From assembly GCA_947095585.1 (NCBI GenBank), contig OX352761.1, positions 20,103,277 through 20,167,276 on the forward strand: a stretch of DNA of 64,000 nt, in the 5' to 3' direction. Source of the stretch: Nephrocerus scutellatus. Its lineage: Eukaryota; Arthropoda; Insecta; Diptera; Pipunculidae. A program made the position numbers and the translations under genes. The notes under the pieces were generated by a model. The model worked only from the letters and a program-made list of their open reading frames with translations. It ran no database searches and was not told the DNA's origin. The first letter of the stretch is position 1. The number at the start of each line of letters is the position of its first letter. Shown piece by piece: positions 1 through 30,600 of the stretch.

Positions 1-431
1 GATAATAATAAAATATTGTTATGTTCCTTAGGTAATTTAATATTTTATAACTAACATACTATAACATAACATTTCAAAAAATGAAACAATGAATTACTGG
101 GGACAAAATTCCTGCAAAAATAGTAAAAGGAAAGAAATAAAATATAATAAATAAACGATTATGAAATGCACTGTGCATATAATGTTATATTAATATATGT
201 ATGTATATAGATTTACAATCATCATTTAATATATACAAATATTGGAAATGGAAACAGTGAAAGAAAAAATTAAATATAATTTGAATTCAACACTTATAAA
301 TTAAATAAATTCATTATAGGGACTACGGGTTTTCCATTTTCATTAACAACAAAACTATCGATCGGGGTAAAGGAACTACCGTACATTAAATAAAAGGTTT
401 TTTTTTATTTATTTATTTACTTCATTTAGTT
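1..431. other. AT-rich flank 3' of the PI4K gene
   Basis: I see no gene here. The stretch lies downstream of the PI4KII stop codon, which is read on the minus strand. A minus-strand AATAAA (plus-strand tttatt near 404-409) lies about 25 bases past the stop and could be the poly(A) signal, although that is very close. The rest is AT-rich DNA without a recognisable domain. Confidence 0.5.
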
Positions 432-20710
<20,279 letters not shown>

Positions 20711-21425
20711 GAGGACAAATTTTTTTTGCCGTTATTCTTGCAATTCACTCCTTCGCTAAACCCAATTAGTTTCAATCCTTTTGCAAATTTACCCAATAGT
20801 TTAAATTCCAAGGAAGTTTGAACAAATTTTTGCAGTTGCACTCCAACGAACGTATAAAATTATAATTTAAAGTTTTAGTCTCAAAACATTTTGCTTGTTA
20901 AAGAACCGCATAAAAGGAATTATTGATTTTTTATAAATTTGTTTAGAGCAGCTGCTAGATGATTCCGAATCCCGAGGACGCTTGCAGTTGCAGACACTTT
21001 TTGTTATTACATTCCCGATACTAAGAATAATTTTACATTTTATTTTTTTATATTTTCTTTGTATGTAAAATTTTTATATGCGTTTTTTTTTTGTGATTCG
21101 TTATCTCTGTTCTTTTTTTAAAATGTTGACAGAAAAGACAAGTTCACAAAAGGCCCTCTCAAAACCAATTTCACGAATAAATTTGATTGGAATTGTCAAG
21201 TTTTGACGTTTCGTTCATTTCAATTTATTGCAGTGCTTGGGTGGGTGTTTAATAAAACATCGCAAACGCATTATGCTTGATTTACATTAAGAAAAATAGA
21301 CGGAAGGAAAGAAAAGCAGTTACAAATGTGAAAATTATGAGTTCGATTTATGTACATTCATAGAGAGAGAAGTGGACAACTGCACACAAATATAAACATC
21401 ATCAGTACATTATGTTTAGCAATAT
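20711..21425. other. PI4KII 5' flank / probable promoter region
   Basis: This lies upstream of the ATG at 20710 on the minus strand and would hold the 5' UTR and promoter. I see no unambiguous TATA box or initiator and no coding sequence. Confidence 0.35.
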
Positions 21426-21429
21426 TATA

Positions 21430-21905
21430 GCTTTAAAGCTGTTCCCCGGCGCTTTGCTACCAGCACACATGAACGCCCGGGGTGACGGGAGTACTATAGC
21501 CTATAACTTTCCCTCACCTGCCAATAATTTAAGTTGACATTTTTTTAAAAATACGTTTGTAAATCTCATGTTAAAATTTTATCTTTCTCCCCTTCCATCT
21601 ATACCTATAACTTTCCCATACTAGCCAATAGCAATGAAACAAACCTATGGTTAAAATCTGAAGTTCCTAAGATGCTTCTTTGCATCGAGCATCGAGGATA
21701 GAGATAAATCGGCGGATTAATCCTCATCTTTATATTAATAAACGTAGATTATAAAAGTTCATACATAAATCCCATGGAAAACAGTTTTTTTTTATGTTTT
21801 CCCAAATTTTCCATAGGAAGTTATCATCCGGACTATTACGAACATTTTAAAAGAAAAATGAGCCAAATCGGTCCAGTCGTTTAAAAATAAAAATAAATAT
21901 TAAAT
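21430..21905 (+). repeat. Interspersed repeat R, copy 1
   Basis: It begins gctgttccccggcgctttgc and ends with tattacgaacattttaaaag followed by a gccaaatcggtccag block. Related copies lie at 30835-31150 and 35633-36446. It has no ORF and looks like a common non-autonomous insect repeat. Confidence 0.6.
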
Positions 21906-22439
21906 ATACCACGTTTTTTTTTAAAAAAAAAATTATAATGAAAAATCTAGGGCTCATGCAATAGATAATTGATGCATGAATGCATGCGCCCTAAGATTTT
22001 AATTTTAAATTATTTTTATACATTTTAGTTAGTTTTAAAAACATGATATTAAAAATTTATTTTAATTCAAATAATTATTTTATTCTTTTTAGTCTTATGT
22101 TCAGGAGTTTTCTGCATGTAATGGATTTGAAGGACCCGCAAATGTTCAAAAATTATTTTCGAAATGATGCAGAATAATTGGAAGAATTGCTTGTTTGTTT
22201 TGCCATCCATTAAAAAACAAACAACATGCTTGTAATAATATGTCAATATTAGTAATTATGAACGAAATCAGAAAATCCGTATTCACATAATTTCAAACAT
22301 CATTAATCATTACTTCGACTTATAGATTTAATAAATACATTTAGTAGAGCGGTATGGGAGATTTTAAATTCAATATCCCAGTGTGCATACAAAAACCTCA
22401 CATCACAATGCGAAAACGTCAAAAAAATTCATTAAAGAT

Positions 22440-23330
22440 GGCTTCAATTTAAATTTCAATTCTTGGTGTTCCATTATTTTTATTTTATATGTATTAATGA
22501 TATTGAAAAGGCAGTTCTAGTAACTAATTTTTTTCTATTTGCTGATGATGCTCTACTCTATGTGATTGGTTATTCAATTGAAGAATGTGTGACTATAATT
22601 AATTCTGATTTAGAAAATTTAAGTAACTGGTTTCAAATGAATAAGCTTAAATGAAATATAGATAAAACAAAATGATTGATTTTAAATGGAAACTTTTATA
22701 ATATTTTATTTGACAATATACAATCGGAAACTGTTCATAAAATTAAATATTTGTGGATCATGCTAAATGATAAGTTAGATTTTAAGTTACATATAGATAT
22801 TATATTTGTAAAATAATTGCTAAAAAATTAATTTTTTTCTAAAATAAAAAAAATTTCTTCGTGGTAAATTTGCCAAAATTTATAATACCATTATTAAACC
22901 ACATTTTGAATTTAGTTCTTCAATCATATTAACATGTAATAAAGAAATTATGAACAGAATGCAAAAATTGCAGAATAAGGCCATGAGGAACTAATAGAGA
23001 AAGAACTAATAGATATACACCTAGATTATTTATGTTGGAGTCATTGAAGTGGTTAAGCATCAAACAAAGAGTTATAATGAATGTATTTATATTGATTTTT
23101 AAAATTAAAAACAATTTGATGCTTTATTACCTTTCTGAAAATTTATTATATGAAAATCAGATCCACAATTATGCAATAGTAAAAATTTTGGAGTAAGCTT
23201 TGTATTTAAAAATGAAAAAACCAAGAATATGTAAATGCATATGCAAATGGTTTCAACATTGAAAAGGATTTTGTAAAAAAATGTATTTGTAAATATATAT
23301 AAGAAAATATTTCAATAGTTAAATTGTTAA
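22440..23330 (+). mobile_element. AT-rich LINE relic (jockey/CR1-like RT)
   Basis: The plus strand reads FYFICINDIEKAVLVTNFFL, FADDALLYVIGYSIEE, INSDLENLSNWFQMNKLK and, after stops, IKYLWIMLNDKLDFKLHID and further thumb-region pieces. The FADD catalytic motif is intact but the frame is broken many times. Base composition is far more AT-rich than the other LINEs, suggesting an older or different family. Confidence 0.8.
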
Positions 23331-23477
23331 TATTATTTTTATAAAAAAAACTTATTTGTATAAAATAAACTGTATAAAATAGTTATTTTAACTAAATAAA
23401 TTTAATACTTACTAATTTTTTTAAGTTTTTTTCAGAAAGATTTCAAAACGCAGGAAAGATGGCTGAAATTTATGGCC

Positions 23478-23860
23478 GTGTTTTTTTATATCGGAGAAAT
23501 CTGAGAAATCCTAGTTCCGAGATCCAATCCAATCCGATTAATCCGATAAGTTTTTCTCTGATCAGATCTGTTAAATCAAAACAATTATCTGCTGTGTTTT
23601 TTTAGTATTAGAGAAAGTTTTATTTTTCTCCTGAATGCTCCATAGTAGTCGACATGTCCCATGTTTAAAGAAACAAACAACTTCAGCTGGCAAAAAATGT
23701 TTTTTATATTATTTCAGAGTAAAAAGATCATATTCGAGAATTATCGGAGCGTAAAAAAAGCATAAAAAAGAAAATATTTCTCGGAGAGTGTGAAAAAACA
23801 CAGATATGAATTCTGACAGTTAAATTATCACTCCGATAACTCCGACTTAAAAAAAAACAC
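23478..23860. mobile_element. MITE family M1, copy 2 (full length)
   Basis: The left end gtgtttttttatatcggag and the right end, whose reverse complement reads gtgtttttttttaagtcgga, form imperfect terminal inverted repeats around a non-coding 383-base body. Shared internal blocks identify copies at 11590-11930 and, in the opposite orientation, at 31481-31700. Confidence 0.7.
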
Positions 23861-24173
23861 TGTCTATAACTTTAAAAAACTTGTTGTCTCATTTATGCGA
23901 GACTCTTTTCATTGCATTTAATGCATTCAATGTAGTGTCATACAGGGTTAAGAGAGATTAGAATGAGGCTTTTCCGAACAGTTCGGAGCAGAAAATAATC
24001 AGGTTTTCGTGTTCAATGAGATAAATTTCGTTTTGAGATTTGTTCAAGAAAATCTAGCTCCATAATTTTTTAATTTATATATCACGATTTTTCTAACACC
24101 TCTGTCAAAACTAAAATAAACTATCTGTTAATCGAAATTAAGTCAATTTTGACATAAGGCTGTAATTTTATTT

Positions 24174-24445
24174 CTAACTTGATCTGACATTATTCACAAA
24201 TTTGTGTGGTTCTAGTTTTGACTTTTTTCTCACTGAACAAAATGTATGTATTTTTTTTTGTTTCAGAAATCTTCGCTGGAGTTTAGATTTTTTCTCGAAA
24301 AAACGAACACGAAAGCCGAGAATCTTTTGTTTACATTGTTTTGTTGCATGTGTTGTGGTTGCATTTAACGAAAAGAGTGGTAAATCACCCAAAATATCAA
24401 GATCTGTTATAGGGGAAATCCGATATACAGCAGATTTTTTTTAAA
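24174..24445. repeat. Interspersed repeat T, copy 1
   Basis: The minus strand contains caaaagattctcggctttcg followed by tgttcgttttttcgagaaaa, the same as the plus-strand copy at 33840-34060. It ends with gggtgatttaccactc-type sequence. No protein is convincing. It is non-autonomous. Confidence 0.6.
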
Positions 24446-25019
24446 AAAAAACGTTAATGACGTCACTTTTGTCGCCACTACGACTAAACGCTATTATTGA
24501 GTCATACGATTAGTCATATGCTGCAAAGCCGGTTTAGCTTTACAAAGCAACAGCTTTTGGCTTTAAATTTTCGATGCATTTTAATTGTTATGTGTGTTAA
24601 ACAAAACACCGCCTTACGGTGAGCGCTATAACTAAAAAATGGCTTTAGTTATAAATCCTAAAAACTTTTTGGATTTATTTTCGGCTTTATGCTTATGCGA
24701 TTGTTGTTGTAAGCCAAGCTGGATTAGCCAAAGCAATACAGCAATAGTTTCGCCTGAATTGTTGATGTTTCAGTCGAACACCTGTTTGGATTTCGACTGG
24801 TAAATAAATGTAATTAAAATGATTATTTCTGTTTGAAATCAACTGCGTTAATAACTTTTAAGTAATAATTTTTAATTTTTTTTAATGTTATTTATTAAAT
24901 TAGTTTTAGTACGAAAGCATTTTTGTCGTACATGCTCACATAATTGCGATATGTCGAAATTACGACATTGAGGATTTTGACTTGTCGTATGTCGAAAGTC
25001 GAAATACGGTATATACATA
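24446..25019. other. Intergenic spacer
   Basis: No gene is visible. It contains short palindromic patches such as atgtcgaaattacgacat, but nothing I can assign. Confidence 0.4.
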
Positions 25020-25302
25020 GGGTCAATTCTTTTATTCAACCGGAGGGAGTATATTTACCCGGAGAACACCGACCGAATGTTGCACGGTGTAAAAAAATTT
25101 GGTGTGTACACTAGGTAACTTTACTCTGCCTTACAATGATATTCACTTCAGAGAAAAAAATAGGAAACTGTGTATACACCGTGTCGTGCTCTGTTCACAT
25201 TAAAAAACACAGATTACAGAGTAAAATTACCCCGGTTGAATAAAAACACAATAAAATGTTTGACGTACACTTCTCGTTCGAGTTGAATAAAAAAACAGAC
25301 CC
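25020..25302. mobile_element. MITE with ~20-bp imperfect TIRs, upstream of CCDC174
   Basis: The left end gggtcaattcttttattcaa and the reverse complement of the right end, gggtctgttttttattcaac, match apart from a few bases. The 283-base element is flanked by ata on both sides, a possible 3-bp target duplication. It contains a second inverted pair around caaccgg/ccggttg. It ends about 260 bases before the CCDC174 ATG. Confidence 0.65.
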
Positions 25303-25563
25303 ATAATCGGCCCCAAGAGTTTTCGTTTCGTCGACAAAAGAACGTCATTTTGACAGATGTGGTTTTAAGTTTGATAGGATGAATGGTAATGGTAACCCAT
25401 AAAGACTAAACTCAATAGTTCAAGAGATTCGGAACTCATTGCAATTTTGCCAATTTTGCACATAAAGTGCAGTCGTATTTTACTTTAAGAAAGGAGTATA
25501 TTTAAGAATACGATAATTTATTACAAAACGTTTTTATTTTAGTGTTCTTCGTTCACCTTCAAA

Positions 25564-27303
25564 ATGAATGATCCGAATAAAACAATTAATGTCAATCTCT
25601 CGTCGCTGTTGAGTTTGAAAGCAGAACTTCTTCGGAAACAAGCTGAAGTAAATAAAGCAAAGGCAATACGCAATGTGGAGAACTTTGTCCCGAGCAAAAT
25701 GTCCTCTTCTACAAGTGTCGACAAAAAAGATAAAAAAGACCAATTTGTAGAAGGACAGAAAGTTAAGAATATGAAAGTTGATGAACATGAAGACTCGCTT
25801 TTACTTGAGAAATCGCAAAAAGTTCTCGAGGCAAAAGAGAAGTTCTACGATCGCATGATATCGACTGGTGGCCAATTAAACTCTGATGACAATTGTTTGG
25901 TATTGTTCAATCGAAAAAAGCAAGAACAGCCACCGCATCAAATGCAGAATTGTTCTCTTATTAGTTCCAGCGACTCCAGTGGCGACAGCAGTGATAATGA
26001 AGAAGATGTTGCCCACTCGGATGGAGAAGACTGGGTAGAGTATACAGACTGCCTAGGGCGAACACGTAAATGTCTTGGTAGCGAACTAGACTTTATAAAG
26101 AAAAAAGACAGCGAACTGGCAGCCAGTATGCCGGAGCGTTTGGATCAGTCAGCTCCAAACTGGATGATAGACACAACCAGAATGTCTGATAATACTGTTC
26201 CACCACCGGAATCAATTTTTAGTGGGGGATGTTCAATGATGTCAAAGCATGATGAGATGCGCAACAATTGGGAAAAGAAAGAAGAAGAAAACCTTAACAA
26301 AACCGATGTGCACTATCAGGATGTGTTCTTTGATGAAGCACGGCAGCATGGTGTTGGCTATTATGCTTTTTCCACCGACGAAGAAAAGCGCGCTCGCCAA
26401 CAAAAAGAACTGGAAGAAACTCGCAAACGAACATTAGCTGAACAAAGCGAACGTGAAGCACAGCGTGCTCTTCGGGAGAAGATTATTGCGGAACGTGTAC
26501 GTGCGGCAAAGAACCGACAACGAGCTCGATTGGGCTTACCGCCTCTAGATTTGGTAGATGACGAACAAAAGAAAACAAATGACGATGCTGAAAAAACGCC
26601 GCAGACAAAGGAAGAGAGAAAGTTAAAAAAACGCGAAGAAAAACTAAAACGAAAACTTGAACGGCAAGAACAAATCCGCGAAGAAGACCGTAAGAACCAT
26701 GTTCGTCCTTGGGACGAGGAAAAGGAAGGATTAAAGTCACAGACAAAGAAACCTCCGTTTGTTAATTCTGATGAAGACGATAAAGAATGGCAGTACAGAC
26801 CTGAACGAACGCCAATGTCACAGGAGCAGTGGAATGAGTACAAGCGTGCAGAGAGAAGACAAGAATTTGCACCAGTGCCAGAAAAAGTCGCTCGCAAACA
26901 CTTTGAAAGTATGCCACCACCTGCGGTACCACCACCTATAGTACCACCCCCACCAATGACGGTACCACCACCTTCTATTCATTGTAACCCATTCAAAGAT
27001 GCATCGAATAGTTTCGTTTCATTCCAATCATCTAAATCGACTTTCCAACGACGCAATTATATTCCTGAAAGCCATATGCAACCAACAGAAGATTACATTA
27101 CGCATAGAGATCGCATCGGTGCCGCGATTCCTCCTCCAGCTGATCTTGACGCAACTTCTAGTTTTTCACATTTTAAGCAACGCCAAGCAAACAATGATGA
27201 TCTTGCGAAATCCATAGAAGCTGGACTAAAATATCTACGAAATAACTCAGACAAGGGAACACTATCCACAAAGTCTACTTGGACAGCCAAAGCTGACTAT
27301 TAA
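25564..27303 (+). CDS. CCDC174: Coiled-coil domain-containing protein 174 homologue
   Basis: A single-exon gene of 579 residues. The N-terminus SSLLSLKAELLRKQAEVNKA matches the start of animal CCDC174 (SSLVDLKAELFRKQ). The middle has DWVEYTDCLGRTRKCL and the diagnostic ARQHGVGYYAFSTDEEKRAR, followed by a long charged coiled coil (about 265-385) and a Pro-rich C-terminal part (about 450-480, repeated VPPP). In vertebrates the protein is nuclear and associates with the exon junction complex factor EIF4A3. That role is carried over by homology only. The start has an AT-rich caaaATG context. A poly(A) signal attaaa lies at 27339-27344. It is convergent with the kinase gene on its right. Confidence 0.92.
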   Translation: MNDPNKTINVNLSSLLSLKAELLRKQAEVNKAKAIRNVENFVPSKMSSSTSVDKKDKKDQFVEGQKVKNMKVDEHEDSLLLEKSQKVLEAKEKFYDRMISTGGQLNSDDNCLVLFNRKKQEQPPHQMQNCSLISSSDSSGDSSDNEEDVAHSDGEDWVEYTDCLGRTRKCLGSELDFIKKKDSELAASMPERLDQSAPNWMIDTTRMSDNTVPPPESIFSGGCSMMSKHDEMRNNWEKKEEENLNKTDVHYQDVFFDEARQHGVGYYAFSTDEEKRARQQKELEETRKRTLAEQSEREAQRALREKIIAERVRAAKNRQRARLGLPPLDLVDDEQKKTNDDAEKTPQTKEERKLKKREEKLKRKLERQEQIREEDRKNHVRPWDEEKEGLKSQTKKPPFVNSDEDDKEWQYRPERTPMSQEQWNEYKRAERRQEFAPVPEKVARKHFESMPPPAVPPPIVPPPPMTVPPPSIHCNPFKDASNSFVSFQSSKSTFQRRNYIPESHMQPTEDYITHRDRIGAAIPPPADLDATSSFSHFKQRQANNDDLAKSIEAGLKYLRNNSDKGTLSTKSTWTAKADY

Positions 27304-27338
27304 AACTATTGAATGTATCTACTGTACATAGAAAGAGA

Positions 27339-27388
27339 ATTAAAAATATGTAACAAGATTTTGTAAATTTTGCTTAAATGTTTTTATT
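27339..27388. terminator. Convergent poly(A) signals of CCDC174 and the CHK-like kinase
   Basis: ATTAAA at 27339-27344 (plus) is 36 bases after the CCDC174 stop. An AATAAA on the minus strand, at 27388 down to 27383, is the first one after the kinase stop at 27696. Cleavage 10-30 bases beyond each would make the two 3' ends abut or overlap near 27360. Confidence 0.5.
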
Positions 27389-27695
27389 CTCATTTGAAAT
27401 TCGAAATTGGCGTTTTCCATATAAATTTTTGATCAAAAAAATGAATACAATGTAAGATTATTGTCAGTTGTTTTTAATTTAAATTTTGAATAGATGCCGA
27501 AATTCTGCAGTTATTACAGACAAGGACCATGAAGTCAAGCACATTTAATATACCTACTGCTACGCAATCTTTTTTGTTGCATTTGACGCGCTTTTCTTTG
27601 GTTGGGGGTCCTTTTATAGAGACTAAAAACGAGTTTATAGACATTTATGAACCTTATATATAATTATATATAGCTCACAATGTGCATATATCATT

Positions 27696-30600
27696 TTATA
27701 GCATTCCACCATCGACCAAATCGATGAGAACTTCGGACATCTTTTGTCGACATAAATCATTAGGAGGGAAATTCAGTTGGGGTGCTCCAGTCGCTTCATC
27801 GGTGCGATGTGGAACAATATAAAGATCGGGGGCATCCTCCGATGAACATGTGCTGATTGGTATTATGTCCATAGCTAGACCAAGTGCGAATCGTCCATAG
27901 GTTTTTAGTTCATTGGCAAATCTGTGTAGTGTAAAATAACGATAATGTTTATAGTTGGAAGCAGTAATTTTTTTCTAAATTTAATTTAGAATAATGTTTA
28001 TAATAACAGTTATTGATTTATCTTTCATTGGGTACTTACAAAGTCTCAAGCTTTTCTTCGGTATCACAAAATTCAGGTATTGTTGTGCAAAGAACATTTA
28101 GCCATTTGTACAATTCTTGTGTATAAGTCTTTATAAACGAGGATAAGTTTTCTTCACGCAATGTTTTGCTTGTACAGCAATATATAAGATTTACAATGTC
28201 TAAGGCAATCGAGCCGTATCGGATTAACTGGAAGTCTACAAGACTAGTCTGCAAGAAAATACACGGAATTATTATATATACAGTCATAACGTCCGACCCT
28301 GGGAACATACCTCAACAACTTTTATGTTGTCTTCCATCACATCATAGCGGTAAAGAAAATTATTAGCCCAACAATCACCATGGCATATGGCCGACAATTT
28401 CGACTCAGCACTGACCAGATCGATCATGCGTTGGAAAAACGATGAACTTTCAGCAAAATCTTTAATTGCCGCCAAATATTTGGAATCCTCTGGAAGCACA
28501 TCAGATACCTTAAATAATAATAATTGACATTACATTATCGTTTTGAATTCTCCTGTATTTTCTTTTACCATTTTTATAGCATTTTTAGTTAATAACTCGT
28601 AGTAGTCTTTGTACCATGACTCATTAGATGGACAGAATATTCCCTCGCTGGTGAGATCTTTAAGATTTACAAATTGTTTTGGATTTTCGAACTTATACGC
28701 TAAGCTAAGTGAGTGAAAATGGGCGATTTCCTTGAGGACAGATTCGGTTTCATCGACGGTAAGACCCTTAAGGCGATCTGGCATTTTAAATCCACGCGTT
28801 CGAAGATCCTCTGCGGTAATAAGAAAAATTAATTATGAAGTTAGATAATTTTTTTATTCAAAAGCTTATTACCCATAATCAGAAGATCCGAGCGAGCTAA
28901 ATAACATTTCGGTATTGCATCAAATGTCTGATCGGTTTTAGTGCTTTGAAAGTTTAACAATTCCGGCATTATGGTCGTGTAAAATTCTACTTCATTTCTG
29001 TTTAGTCAAAAAAATACGGTTATTAAGATATAGAAGTAGAAATAAAAAAAACAACCCATAAAAATTAAAATGTTTCATGTAAATTCTCTAATAAGAGATG
29101 GGTATGTGTTAAAATTTGAAGAAAATCGAGCTAATTTTTAAAAAATTTATATGGGCACCCCTCGGGCCTCAGTGCCCGTTCACTCCAAAAACTATACAAA
29201 AAATTTTGTCCATCGGAGATACACACGTATATAAAATTTAAAAAATCGGGTTAATTTTTTAAAAAAAAAATTTGGGGCCCAATGACCCTGAAGAAAATCG
29301 GGTTAATTTTTTTTAAAAACATTTTGGGGCCCCACGACCCCGGGGTCTCCAAAAAAAAAAGTGTTGTCCATCGGAGATACACATGCGTATAAAATTTGAA
29401 GAAAATCAAGTAAATTTTAATAAAAAGTGTTGTCTCCGAAAATACACATGTGTGCAAAATTTCAATAAAATCGGGCTTTGGGAAGGGGGTTGAAATTGAT
29501 CGCGAGATTCCACGACAGACGACCGACGATCGACATCCGTGCCACGGGCAAGTGAAGTTAATATAGAGAATTTAAAAATGTTAATAAAGAGATGGAAACA
29601 TTATCGGCGAAATAATATAATTTTGGCTATCTATATGTAGGAGCATCGGCACTCGGCTACCGCTTCATGCTTCAAGCTTCTAAGTTCTAACGCGCACGAT
29701 AAACACTTTTAAGCGAGTAACGCTTGATTTACATTTGTGGCGTGCGAGAAAAAATGAGCAGAACGGCTGTTAAATAGCATTTCTGGTTAGCCAGACGAGA
29801 GAAGTAGTATATTTTTCAATGTTACCATAATGCTATAGATAACATTTACCATGTTACTATAAAATAACTATAACATTCGTGTAGTGTCAATCTCTTCTGG
29901 CTAACCACAACTTCACTTTAGCTATAGTCGGCCCGCTCACTTTGTCTCGCACTCCTCAAATGTAAATTTTGCATAATGTACGCTATTTTTCACACGACCA
30001 AAACAGGTTTTCTGCTAAACCGGTTATGCGCAATGCAAAATTACTCTGGGAATGTGTGTTTGATGTGACTGCTGTAAATAACAAAAGTATTTTCTATGTT
30101 AACACACAACAACTTTCGAGGATAGGTTATAGCTTAGGAAACAGTCACTTTCGTCTATGGTCGTGTGAAAAAATAATAAGGGCGCTCTCACAATGAAAAA
30201 CTTAATACTTAAGGATTGTATGGATTTTGGTTTTGACAAAACCAAATTTTTGCTCGTTTTGTTAGAAATCCATACAATCCTGTAAGTCTTAAGTTTTAAG
30301 TTTTTCATTGTGAGCCCAAGGTAATAAACTGTGCGAGTACTCTTATGAAATGTGCAAAAAACACAAGTTGCTAATTTATTCTACGGGTATAGCCATTTTA
30401 TTTGCAATAGCACGTGGGCGTCGGTGGTGTAATGGTCAGCATAGTTGCCTTCCAAGCAGTTGATCCGGGTTCGATTCCCGGCCGACGCACTTGTTTTTTG
30501 TATTTTTTTTTCATAAATGTTATTTACCTAAACAACTTGTCGCTTTTATAAGCTTCACGTCTTGCTACATTTTCAGGTAACCGCTTACATATAAGGCTTT

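Noticed and set aside
26361..26897. Minus-strand 178-codon Ser/Arg/Phe-rich frame
   Set aside because: It is the mirror of the charged coiled coil of CCDC174, not a gene.
28530..28784. Reading the CHK-like kinase exon through to the stop after KTIM
   Set aside because: A donor atg|gtaaaa at 28568 and acceptor at 28509 give a 60-base intron and keep the family frame; the read-through ends the protein before the catalytic motif.
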